DNA from: JAEUHO01 sp046350655
GTDB lineage: Bacteria > Planctomycetota > PLA2 > JAEUHO01
DNA length: 64,000 nucleotides
Reading direction: 5' to 3'
NCBI GenBank assembly: GCA_046350655.1
Contig: JAXMAB010000004.1
Coordinates: 1,104,595-1,168,594 of the forward strand
The notes below the pieces were generated by a model. The model was not told the origin of the DNA and made no database searches. It worked only from the letters and a program-made list of their open reading frames with translations. Of the stretch, positions 37,872 to 45,083 are shown piece after piece. Every line of letters begins with the position of its first letter. Positions within the stretch are counted from its first letter, which is position 1. Made by a program: the position numbers and the translations under genes.

Positions 37872-39167
37872 TCACGGGGCGGTCGGGTGCCCGGGGACGC
37901 GAGGCCCGCGCGGCGACCGCAGCGCGGCCGACGCGACGCGCCGCGCGGCCAGCGCCGCCCGCAGCACGCCGCGCCGGAGCGCGAGGCGGCGCTCGGCGGG
38001 CCGGAGCCGACGGCGGGTCGCCGGGTCGTCGACGAGGTCGCGGCACTCCTCGGCGAGGAGGACGAGGCTCGGCCGCACGTCGTGCGCGGCGCCGACGGGG
38101 AGGCCCGCCGCGACGCAGCGTTCGTAGAGCGCGGCGAAGACGGGGCGGACGGTCTCGGGCCGCGGCGGCGCGACGTGCGCGAGGTCGGTGCCGACGAGCG
38201 GGCGGAAGACGCACACGGTCGGGACCGCGCCGCGCGCGACGAGCCAGTCGATCCCGGCGATCGTGGCGGCGGGGGGCTCGAGGCCGGCGACCATCTCGCC
38301 GTTGACGACCCACGGCTCGCCGCGCGGGCCCTCGCGGCCGAGCGCGAGGCAGGTCTCGACGGCGTCGAGGTAGGCCCGTTGCCCGTACACGCGGTGTTTG
38401 CCGGGGCACACCTCGCGGAAGCGTTCGGGGTCGAAGAGCTCGAAGCAGAACGACACGCGGTTGACGCCGGCCGCGCGCAGGGCGGCCCACCGCGCGCGGT
38501 CCGGGTGGGGGGGCGTCTGCACGCCGACGAGGAGGCCCGTCTCGCGTTTGACGCGCGCGACGACGGGGAGGAGGCGGTCGAGGTGGAGGGCGTCGTCGGC
38601 GTGGCCGCAGTTGAAGTCCACGTACGCGAGGGGGTGCTCGCGCCGGGCCGCGTGGACGGTGGCGAGGATCTCCTCCTCGGTCTTGGCGGGGTCGTCGTCG
38701 GCGCCGAGGTTGAGGCCCACGGAGCAGAAGCGGCAGTTCTCGCGGGCGGGCCGGTGTTCGGAGCGCACCCAGAACTCGCAGACGCGGCCCGCGTACACGG
38801 CGAGGACGGTGCCCTGCATCGTGGCGATGCGGTGCATGGGCCGGCCCGACGGCGTGACCCGGTCGTACCACGCGGGCCGCGGCGCGAGGCGCGCCTCGGC
38901 GACGTGTCGTCCCTCCCGCCGGACGTCGACGCGGCCGTCGTCCTCGGCGACGAGCTCGTACGGGCTCTTCGCGGCGAACGGCTCGACGACGGGCACGTTG
39001 ACCCAGGTGTCCGGTCCGACGACGAGCTCGACGCCGGACCCGAGGCCCGCGCGCGTGCGTCGTAGCCCGCGTCCCCGTTCCCCTGCCGCCTTGCCGGCTT
39101 CCGTCCACCGGGCTCCGAGGCACAGCAGGTCGAGCTTGAGCTCGGCCCGCGACGTCCGTTGCCTCAT
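37872..39167 (-). CDS. Radical SAM family protein with C-x14-C-x2-C cluster motif
   Basis: A 431-residue protein from ATG 39167. The N-terminal ~100 residues (ELKLDLLCLGARW, WVNVPVVEPFAAKSPYEL) precede a TIM-barrel-like radical SAM core. The candidate [4Fe-4S] site is C-E-F-W...ENCRFCSVGLN, that is C-x14-C-x2-C instead of C-x3-C-x2-C. Later elements AYVDFNCGHADDALHLDRLL, TGLLVGVQTPPHPDR, VSFCFELFDPERF and YLDAVETCLALG match biotin-synthase-like barrels with substrate cysteines. The reaction is not known to me. The last residues (RGPRVPGHPTAP) are encoded by a dispersed-motif copy at 37894-37908. Confidence 0.75.
   Translation of the reverse strand: MRQRTSRAELKLDLLCLGARWTEAGKAAGERGRGLRRTRAGLGSGVELVVGPDTWVNVPVVEPFAAKSPYELVAEDDGRVDVRREGRHVAEARLAPRPAWYDRVTPSGRPMHRIATMQGTVLAVYAGRVCEFWVRSEHRPARENCRFCSVGLNLGADDDPAKTEEEILATVHAARREHPLAYVDFNCGHADDALHLDRLLPVVARVKRETGLLVGVQTPPHPDRARWAALRAAGVNRVSFCFELFDPERFREVCPGKHRVYGQRAYLDAVETCLALGREGPRGEPWVVNGEMVAGLEPPAATIAGIDWLVARGAVPTVCVFRPLVGTDLAHVAPPRPETVRPVFAALYERCVAAGLPVGAAHDVRPSLVLLAEECRDLVDDPATRRRLRPAERRLALRRGVLRAALAARRVASAALRSPRGPRVPGHPTAP
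37894..37908 (+). repeat. Dispersed GCGAGGCCCG-core motif copy inside a gene end
   Basis: GGGACGCGAGGCCCG, the 15-base short form, lies in the last codons of the radical SAM gene. Confidence 0.55.
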
Positions 39168-39226
39168 CCGTCCTTGGTTCACGTGCGTCGCGGTCCTCGG
39201 TCTGCCTCCGTGTTCAACGCAGCGGC

Positions 39227-39242
39227 CCGGGCCTCGCGTCCC
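39227..39242 (-). repeat. Dispersed GCGAGGCCCG-core motif, reverse copy
   Basis: CCGGGCCTCGCGTCCC upstream of the radical SAM gene, in the 500-bp gap 39168-39667. Confidence 0.55.
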
Positions 39243-39304
39243 GCAACACCTCCGTCGCACCGGTGCGCTCTTCCGTTCGACACACCCGCGTTCCCGCCCA
39301 CGCG

Positions 39305-39409
39305 GCGCCGCGCTGCCATCCAGCGCCTCTGCGCTCGGGTTCGCGCGTGCCGCCATCCTGATCGCGAGCCGCCGCGCTGCCGTCCCCCGCCTCTGCGGTC
39401 GGGCTCGCG
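39305..39409. repeat. Imperfect tandem pair of a ~64-bp unit
   Basis: The stretch GCGCCGCGCTGCC...CCTCTGCGCTCGGGTTCGCG (39305-39345) recurs with changes at about 39369-39409, offset by 64 bp. It adjoins the same end of the dispersed element copy B that in copy A adjoins the 51-bp array. No coding signal is seen in the gap 39168-39667. Confidence 0.5.
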
Positions 39410-39430
39410 AGGGGCGCTCCCCTGGGCCAT

Positions 39431-39632
39431 CGGCCGCGATGGGGACGGGTCGCGGGAGCGGCAGCGAGCGAGGCTAGGGCTGCACCGCGTCCTGCGAGCG
39501 AGCTGCCCGAGGAGGAGGAGGCCCAGCAGGGCCGACGAACTCCGAGGGTGACGCCAGGTCCGGTGCGCTGCGCACCGGGCCTCGCGTCACCGCGAACCCC
39601 GACCCGCCCCCAGCGCGGCCGTCCCCTCCTCC
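39431..39632 (-). repeat. Dispersed intergenic element, copy B
   Basis: Reverse-oriented partner of 19750-19946. Exact blocks: 18 bp at 39445-39462, 23 bp at 39516-39538 and 33 bp at 39575-39607, in the same order as copy A when reversed. It fills most of the gap between the radical SAM gene and the PAS-Fis regulator and holds a dispersed-motif copy at 39575-39588. Confidence 0.75.
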
Positions 39633-39667
39633 TCAGATCACGCCTCTGGAAAGCGTGGCTCGAAGCC

Positions 39668-40312
39668 CTACGTCTTGCCCGGGCGGAACTCTTTCCTGTG
39701 CAGGCCCTTCTCGGTCATCCAGCGCCAGAGGGTAGTGCGGTGGACGTCGAGGAGGGCGGCGGCCAAGGTGACATTGCCGGCCGTCTTGGCGAGGGCATCC
39801 TTGACGCGTTCGAGGTCGGGTTCCGGCGGCTTGGCGTCATCGGCCACGTCCTTGACGTCGCGGATCATGACGGCGACGAGGCCGTTCTCGAGGGGCGCGG
39901 CGTCGATGCGGACGCGCTTGCCCGGCGCGTTCGTCGGGTGCATGTCGACGGGGAACTCGCGCTGGATCTCGCCGGTCTTGCGCGCGTCCTGCGCGGCGCA
40001 CGTCACCGCGCACATCTGGCAGTGGAAGACGTCGCGGCAGACCTGCCCCGCGACGGAGCCCGTGCCGGGGCCCATCAGCGCCTTCGCGGCGGAGTTCATC
40101 GACACGACGTGGTCCGTCGCGTCGATCGTGTACGCCGGGAACGGCAGGACCTCGAGCAGCGCGTCGAGGCCGGGCGCGGGGCGCGACGAGGTCGGCGCGC
40201 AGCAGGCGCCGCCCGCGGGCGCACCGTGCGACGCGTGCGCGTGCGTCGGACACGCCGCATGGGCCGAAGGGCCCGTGGGGGCCGGATGGGCCGCGTGCTT
40301 GGGATCGCTCAT
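39668..40312 (-). CDS. PAS-domain regulator with Cys cluster and Fis-type helix-turn-helix
   Basis: A 214-residue protein. The first ~45 residues are His/Cys/Ala-rich (HAACPTHAHASHGAPAGGAC). A PAS domain (about 48-155) starts with LLEVLPFPAYTIDATDHVVS and contains C-x5-C-x2-C-x3-C in CRDVFHCQMCAVTC, a likely metal or iron-sulfur site. The C-terminus is a Fis-type helix-turn-helix: LERVKDALAKTAGNVTLAAA then LLDVHRTTLWRWMTEKG. This looks like a sigma54 enhancer-binding regulator without its AAA+ ATPase module, so it probably acts as a simple DNA-binding redox or metal sensor. GAGGGA 6 nt before the ATG supports the start. TATCCT on the same strand at 40348-40353 is a possible -10. Confidence 0.8.
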   Translation of the reverse strand: MSDPKHAAHPAPTGPSAHAACPTHAHASHGAPAGGACCAPTSSRPAPGLDALLEVLPFPAYTIDATDHVVSMNSAAKALMGPGTGSVAGQVCRDVFHCQMCAVTCAAQDARKTGEIQREFPVDMHPTNAPGKRVRIDAAPLENGLVAVMIRDVKDVADDAKPPEPDLERVKDALAKTAGNVTLAAALLDVHRTTLWRWMTEKGLHRKEFRPGKT

Positions 40313-40463
40313 GGGGAGTCCCTCGCGATGGTTGCGTAGCGACCGCAGGATACGCCCGCGCGGCCCGGAGCGGGCGTGGAACCGCCGTGTCGCGCGTTTT
40401 CATTGCGGACCGCGAGAGTGCGAGATCCGCGCGGCGGTGCCGGGCTGCGCGCGCCGCGGCGCG

Positions 40464-40988
40464 TCAGGGGCCGCGGCGGGCGTCCCACTCCTCGCGCGTG
40501 AGCCCCAGCAGCCATTCGTCGCGCCAGACGCCGCGTTTGTTCACCGCGCGACGGCGCGTGCCCTCGAGCACGAAGCCGTGGCGCGTGAACAGCGCGCGGC
40601 TGCGTTCGTTGCCGACGAAGACGCACGCCTCGCACTTCACCCAGCCGAGGCGCTCGAAGGCGTACGCGAGCGCCAGCGCGACGGCGCGCGTCGCGTGGCC
40701 CTTCCCCTGGTGCGGCACGGTGACGAGGATCCCGAGGTCGCCGCGGCGCGGCTCGTGGGCCTCGGGCCGCACCGAGAGGCAGCCGACGGGCGTGCCGTCG
40801 TCGGCGACGATGGTGAAGTCGTGGGCTTCGCCCCGCCGCGTGCGCTCGCCCTGCTCCGTGTACGACGCGACGAGCGTGGCCTCGTCGTCGGGCCCGTCCC
40901 ACACGAGCGTGTCCATCACGGGGCTGCGGTGCAGCGCGGGGAACAACGCGCGCGCATGCGCTCCGGTGCGGGGCTCGAGGCGGGTCAT
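40464..40988 (-). CDS. GNAT-family N-acetyltransferase (RimJ/RimL-like)
   Basis: A 174-residue acetyltransferase. FTIVADDGTPVGCLSVRPEA is the central beta hairpin. LGILVTVPHQGKGHATRAVA carries the acetyl-CoA-binding R/Q-x-x-G-x-G/A motif as QGKGHA. ACVFVGNERSRALFTRHGFV then LEGTRRRAVNKRGVWRDEWL is the RimJ/RimL-type ending, where N-E-R-S-x-x-L-x-x-x-x-G-F is highly conserved. It transfers acetyl groups to an amine, perhaps a protein N-terminus; the substrate is not predictable. TAGGCT on its strand lies 6 nt before the ATG and no Shine-Dalgarno is seen. Confidence 0.9.
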   Translation of the reverse strand: MTRLEPRTGAHARALFPALHRSPVMDTLVWDGPDDEATLVASYTEQGERTRRGEAHDFTIVADDGTPVGCLSVRPEAHEPRRGDLGILVTVPHQGKGHATRAVALALAYAFERLGWVKCEACVFVGNERSRALFTRHGFVLEGTRRRAVNKRGVWRDEWLLGLTREEWDARRGP

Positions 40989-40994
40989 GCCGCG

Positions 40995-41000
40995 AGCCTA
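40995..41000 (-). promoter_or_regulatory. Possible -10 box, short-leader promoter
   Basis: Minus-strand TAGGCT lies 6 nt before the ATG of the acetyltransferase gene. It falls in the 30-bp gap after the stop of the sigma-factor gene. Confidence 0.4.
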
Positions 41001-41018
41001 CCGCGCCGCGCGTCCGGG

Positions 41019-42539
41019 TCAGTTCACCTGCTTCCACGCGTTGCCGTCGTTGCCGTCGGCGCCGATCGCGACGAGGCCGGTGATCGTGCCGCGACCGACA
41101 GGACGGAACGCCGCGTCGGGCGCGGGCCCGTGGCCCGGACCGTCGTAGGCCGGCGCGTCCGTGGCCAGGACGTCGCCGCCCTGGTTCGTGAAGAAGGTCT
41201 TGCGGCCCGTGCGACCGTAGGCGACCGGCCACGCGTAGAGGCACCACGTCGTCTCCGCGAGGTCCGCGTCCACGTCGCGGAGGTCGAACCCCGTCGGTGG
41301 CTCGGCGACGCCCACGCCGCGCGGTCCCGGGAGGTAGAGGCGGTAGAGGTACCCGTTCCGCTCGACCTCGCCCGTCGCGAGCAAGGTGCGGAACGCGCGC
41401 GCGAGCACGGGCGGGTTCAGCGGCGCGGGCATCCGTCCCGCGATCGCGCCGGACATCTCGAGGAACCCGCCGAACTCGCCGGTCCCGTCGCGGTCCACGT
41501 CGATCCGCGCGGACACTTGGATCTGCGCCTGGGCGCTGATCAGGTTGCGGCCGGCCGCGATCACGCCCGTCTCCGCGCTCGCGATCGCCGCCTCCCGGCG
41601 CTCGGCCACGAGCTCGTCGACGAGCGCCTTCGTGGCCGCGAGTTCCTGCTGCACCGCCCGCAGGCGCGCCTCCTGGTCCGCCGCAGCCGGCGTGGCCGCC
41701 GCGCCGAGCACCTGCGGCCCGGCCGGCGAGGGCGCGAGCGGCGGTGGGGGGCGGCTCGCGACCGCGGGCTCGGCCGCACGATCCTCCGCCGCGAGCGGTG
41801 CCGGCCGTCGCGCGAGGTCGTCCACGTCCGACGCGAGGCCCGCGACCCGCCACGCGGACCAGGCCGACAGCAGCAGCGCGAGGACCGTCAGCGCCGCGGT
41901 CGTGGCGCCGTTCGTGACGATCGAGGTGAGGCGCACGAGGGACCCTCCGAGGGAAACCGGGACACGGGCCGGCGCGGAGGCCGGCGCGGGGACGGACGTC
42001 GGCGGCCCGAGCGGCGCGACGGCCGCGAGGTACGAGGCGCGACCGCCCGCGCGCGTCGCGAGCGCGGTGCGCAGCCGCGCGATCCCGCGCGCGAGGCGGG
42101 TTCGCACCGTCGCGACCGGCGCGCCGGTGCGCGCGGCGACGTCGCGGGGCGGCAGCCCGTCGTAGTAGCGCAGGAGCACCGCCGTCCGGTACGGCTCGTC
42201 GAGCGCGAGGACCGCCGCGGCCACGCGTCGCGCCGCCTCGGCGCGCGCGACCACATCGACGGTCGCCGGTCCTTCGTCGCGTCGCGCGGCGGCGGCCTCG
42301 CGTCGGGTGGACCGACCCGCGGTGCGCCGGCGCCGCAGGAACGCGTGTCGCGTCACCGTGGCGAACCAGCCCTCCGGGTTGGCCTCGGACGGCGGCGGGC
42401 GCTCGAGGAACGCGACCCATGCGTCCTGCGCGGCGTCCTCGACGTCCTCGGGCGCGGCCGCGACCGCCCAGGCGACGCGCGTCGCGCCCGCGCGGTGCGC
42501 GAGGAGGCGGTCGACGGTCGCGGCGGAGGGTTCGGGCAT
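41019..42539 (-). CDS. Membrane-tethered ECF sigma factor with pseudopilin-like C-terminal domain
   Basis: A 506-residue fusion. Residues 1-75 are an ECF sigma region 2 (VEDAAQDAWVAFLERPPPSE, GWFATVTRHAFLRRRR). Residues 105-160 are region 4 (LALDEPYRTAVLLRYYDGLP then PRDVAARTGAPVATVRTRLA). A hydrophobic segment at about 204-238 should cross the membrane. A Pro-rich linker and a coiled coil (about 287-325) follow. The last ~175 residues (GRNLISAQAQIQVSARIDVD, DGTGEFGGFLEMSG, NGYLYRLYLPG, TWCLYAWPVAYGRTGRKTFF) resemble the globular part of pseudopilin-like proteins with H-x9-DG-type signatures. It probably regulates transcription in response to a signal outside the membrane. No anti-sigma gene adjoins it. 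Confidence 0.8.
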   Translation of the reverse strand: MPEPSAATVDRLLAHRAGATRVAWAVAAAPEDVEDAAQDAWVAFLERPPPSEANPEGWFATVTRHAFLRRRRTAGRSTRREAAAARRDEGPATVDVVARAEAARRVAAAVLALDEPYRTAVLLRYYDGLPPRDVAARTGAPVATVRTRLARGIARLRTALATRAGGRASYLAAVAPLGPPTSVPAPASAPARVPVSLGGSLVRLTSIVTNGATTAALTVLALLLSAWSAWRVAGLASDVDDLARRPAPLAAEDRAAEPAVASRPPPPLAPSPAGPQVLGAAATPAAADQEARLRAVQQELAATKALVDELVAERREAAIASAETGVIAAGRNLISAQAQIQVSARIDVDRDGTGEFGGFLEMSGAIAGRMPAPLNPPVLARAFRTLLATGEVERNGYLYRLYLPGPRGVGVAEPPTGFDLRDVDADLAETTWCLYAWPVAYGRTGRKTFFTNQGGDVLATDAPAYDGPGHGPAPDAAFRPVGRGTITGLVAIGADGNDGNAWKQVN

Positions 42540-42599
42540 GACGGAAAGAGAGGCCCGCGGCGACCCGAACCGCTTCAGGCCGCCGCCGTGGGCGCGGGA

Positions 42600-43034
42600 T
42601 CAGCGGCGCTTCTTGGTGCGTTTCTGGCACTCGTGGCGGACGAGGCCGCACTTCGTGCAGACGACCGGCGTGCAGATCGCGACGGCCATGCCCAGGGGAT
42701 CCGACGGGTCCGGGTAGGCGTGGGTGCCCCGCGGCACCGCCTCCCAGACGTGGTCGCACTCCGACGGGTCGGGCTTCGCCGCGGGGAGCCCGTCGTCCAC
42801 CACCTGCGGACGCGGGCCGTCGCGCGTCGAGTCGTAGTCGATCTTCGTGCGCACCACCGGCGGCCCGTCCCTGCGGTCCGACGCGCAGCCGAGGAGCGGC
42901 GCCAGGCCGAGGAGCGCGAGCAGCGCGACGAGCAGGCCCCGCGCGCGGACCGCGAGGCCCGCTCCGCGGCACGCGAAGCCTCGCCCGCGGCACGCGAGGA
43001 CCCGCGCGGAGGAGGGGCGGGAAGCGCGGTTCAC
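42600..43034 (-). CDS. Small lipoprotein with CxxC zinc-ribbon-like end
   Basis: A 144-residue protein starting at a GTG that overlaps the upstream TGA (GTGA). The hydrophobic run GLLVALLALLGLAPLLGC is a lipobox with an unusually long basic leader before it (about 33 residues). The mature part is polar, with DECDHVWEAVPRGTHAYPDP-like sequence and a C-terminal ICTPVVCTKCGLVRHECQKR that could bind zinc. The leader DNA (42947-43010) consists largely of dispersed-motif-like repeats, so the gene start may have been rewritten by their insertion. Translationally coupled to the receptor-metzincin gene, so a shared role is plausible. Confidence 0.6.
   Translation of the reverse strand: MNRASRPSSARVLACRGRGFACRGAGLAVRARGLLVALLALLGLAPLLGCASDRRDGPPVVRTKIDYDSTRDGPRPQVVDDGLPAAKPDPSECDHVWEAVPRGTHAYPDPSDPLGMAVAICTPVVCTKCGLVRHECQKRTKKRR
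42947..42961 (+). repeat. Dispersed GCGAGGCCCG-core motif copy with degenerate neighbours
   Basis: GGACCGCGAGGCCCG, followed by two degenerate forms (CGCGAAGCCTCG and CGCGAGGACCCG) up to about 43004, all inside the leader-peptide codons of the lipoprotein gene. Confidence 0.5.
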
Positions 43035-44965
43035 TTCTTCGGCTCCTTCGGCGCGGGCGTGCGGCCGATCAGCCGCTCGATCACCGTCGCGTGGGACGGG
43101 ATGAAGAACGCCGCCGTCTCGCGCAGGCCGGCGCCCTCCGTCACGTTCATGATGGAGCGCTCGTCGCTCGTGTCGTGGCCGAGACCCGCGAGGTGACCGA
43201 GCTCGTGCGCGCCCGTGAGCGCGAACGCGCCCGCGTAGCCGTCGACGAGCGCGCGGATCTGGTCGGCGCGGAGGTGCTCGAGCTTCACGCCCTGCCAGAG
43301 GTGCGTGCCGTTCACCCACGCGAGGTCGTCGTGGTCGACGCGCGGCGTCAGCGCGCCCGTCTGGAAGATCGTGCGGCGCAGGAACGTGGCGTAGACCTCG
43401 GCCCGGCCCTCGCCGGGGAACGCGCGGCCGCCCGCCTCGGCGTCGTCGCCCGCGCAGACCATCGTCCACGTGTCCTGCGGCTTCACGTCCTTCGGCTTCT
43501 CGGTCGTGAACGAGACGTTGAACGAGATGCCCGGGATCGGCGTCCCGTCCTCGTTGCGCAGGAACAGGCGGTGGAGCTTGCCGATCGCGCGCGCGAGGAG
43601 CTCGTCGAGGAGGAACCCGTCGAGGGAGCCCTCGTAGCCGCGCGTCGACAGGCCGAGCTCGCCGAGGTCCTTGTCGATGCTGCGCGGGGGCTTGCTCGCG
43701 GCGTCGCCGAACGTCACCCACACGACGCGCGTGCCGGGCTCGGCGCGGTAGAGCGTCGGCCGCCGCAGGCCGAGCAGCGGGCCGAACGCGTCGTTCGCGA
43801 CGAGGCCGGGGTCGGTCGGCGCGACGCCGGTCGCCGTCGCGGTCCACGGCCCGAAGTGGTAGAGCGACGCGCGACCCGCGACGTCGAAGACCGGCGTCCG
43901 GCTCTCGTCGGGGCCGTAGCGCCGGTCGCGGACGGCCGCGAGCAGCTGCGCGTCCGTCGGGCCCTTCTTGCCCTTCGTCGGCAGCGTCGCGAGGGCCTCG
44001 ACGATCAGCTCCACCGCCGTGTAGGCGTCGATCGAACGCGGCAGGACCGACACGGCCTTCCCCGCCGGCGTCGCGGCCTCGACCGCGTCCCAGAGCGGGC
44101 GCGGCGCGCCGGCGAGCGTGCGCTGCGGCGTCCCGACGACGAACGTCGCGCCCGCGGCCTTCCCGTCGCGGACCGCCGCGCACGCCGTCGAGAGCGTGCC
44201 GACGCCGCCGAGCACCGGCACCCCGAGGTCCGCGGCCATGACCGCGTCGAGGAGGTCCGGCTCGCCGGCGACCACGAGGCGGTCGGGCCTCGCGTCCCCG
44301 AGCCCCCGCTTGTCGCCGTCGGAGAGCGCCGCGCCGGGGGCGACGCGCACGATCGCGACGAACGTCCGGTCGTGGCCGAGGTTGCGGACGAGGGCCGCCT
44401 CGCGGTCGCGCCCGCGCGGGCCGTCCTCGACGACGAGGGCCGGCGCCTTGGCGCGACAGGGGAGGACGAGGAGGTTCGCGACGGCGATGGCCTCGTCGAC
44501 CGCGCCCGCGCCGAGGGCGAGGACCGGGTCGCCCGGGTCGAGCGAGAGGCGGGTCGGGAGCGCGCCGCCGACGACGACGAGCGGCGGCGCCCACTTCGCC
44601 TTGCGGGCGCGGGCGACCAGGGCGTCGAGGGTGCGGCCCGTGGAGGCCGCGACGATCGCGTCGACCTTCGCGGCGAACGCGGCGAGGTGGGCCTTCTCCG
44701 CGGTGGCCGGGTCGTCGGCGTCGTCGAACGGGAGGATCTCGACCTTGCGGGCGACGGTCCGGCCGCCGCCGTGGAACGCCGCGGCGGCCCGTGCCCCGAC
44801 GAGGGCCTCCTCGCCGGCGGCCGCGAGGCGTCCCGAGAGGGGGCCGATGACGGCGACCTTGAAGACCGGGGGGGCGTCGTCCGCGGCGGCGGCGCGGGGC
44901 GCGCCGGGCGCGGGCCCGAGGCACGCGGCGAGCACCAGCAGGAGGAGGACGGCTCGGCGCGGCAT
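43031..44965 (-). CDS. Fusion of type I periplasmic-binding (receptor-like) domain and metzincin metalloprotease
   Basis: A 644-residue exported protein from ATG 44965. MPRRAVLLLLVLAAC is a probable lipoprotein signal with Cys15. Residues about 34-400 resemble leucine-binding-protein-type receptors (FKVAVIGPLSGRLAAAGEEA, VDAIVAASTGRTLDALVARA, IDAYTAVELIVEAL). Residues about 450-630 form a metalloprotease domain with H587-E-L-G-H591-x2-G-x2-H597, the extended metzincin zinc site, and a Met-turn at Met606 (SIMN). Ligand-controlled proteolysis outside the membrane is inferred. It has no ABC permease neighbours. It is divergent from the CRTAC1-like gene across 118 bp, with TACAAT at 44989-44994 as a -10 candidate. 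Confidence 0.8.
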   Translation of the reverse strand: MPRRAVLLLLVLAACLGPAPGAPRAAAADDAPPVFKVAVIGPLSGRLAAAGEEALVGARAAAAFHGGGRTVARKVEILPFDDADDPATAEKAHLAAFAAKVDAIVAASTGRTLDALVARARKAKWAPPLVVVGGALPTRLSLDPGDPVLALGAGAVDEAIAVANLLVLPCRAKAPALVVEDGPRGRDREAALVRNLGHDRTFVAIVRVAPGAALSDGDKRGLGDARPDRLVVAGEPDLLDAVMAADLGVPVLGGVGTLSTACAAVRDGKAAGATFVVGTPQRTLAGAPRPLWDAVEAATPAGKAVSVLPRSIDAYTAVELIVEALATLPTKGKKGPTDAQLLAAVRDRRYGPDESRTPVFDVAGRASLYHFGPWTATATGVAPTDPGLVANDAFGPLLGLRRPTLYRAEPGTRVVWVTFGDAASKPPRSIDKDLGELGLSTRGYEGSLDGFLLDELLARAIGKLHRLFLRNEDGTPIPGISFNVSFTTEKPKDVKPQDTWTMVCAGDDAEAGGRAFPGEGRAEVYATFLRRTIFQTGALTPRVDHDDLAWVNGTHLWQGVKLEHLRADQIRALVDGYAGAFALTGAHELGHLAGLGHDTSDERSIMNVTEGAGLRETAAFFIPSHATVIERLIGRTPAPKEPKK

Positions 44966-44988
44966 CGGGGCTCCCCGGGGGCGACGGG

Positions 44989-44994
44989 ATTGTA
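44989..44994 (-). promoter_or_regulatory. Possible -10 box for the receptor-metzincin gene
   Basis: Minus-strand TACAAT, one base off consensus, lies 23 nt before the ATG at 44965. No -35 is recognisable. Confidence 0.45.
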
Positions 44995-45083
44995 CGGACC
45001 CGAACGTGGTCGGCGCCGGACGCCCCCGGATGGGATGATCGGTCCGGGGGCCGCGTTGTTCGGACGGTCCCGGGGTTCCATCC

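Noticed and set aside
39179..39430. 83-codon minus-strand frame MAQGSAPREPDRRGGG...
   Set aside because: It lies in the repeat-bearing gap, is low-complexity and mirrors the ~64-bp repeat. There is no ribosome site or homology signal.
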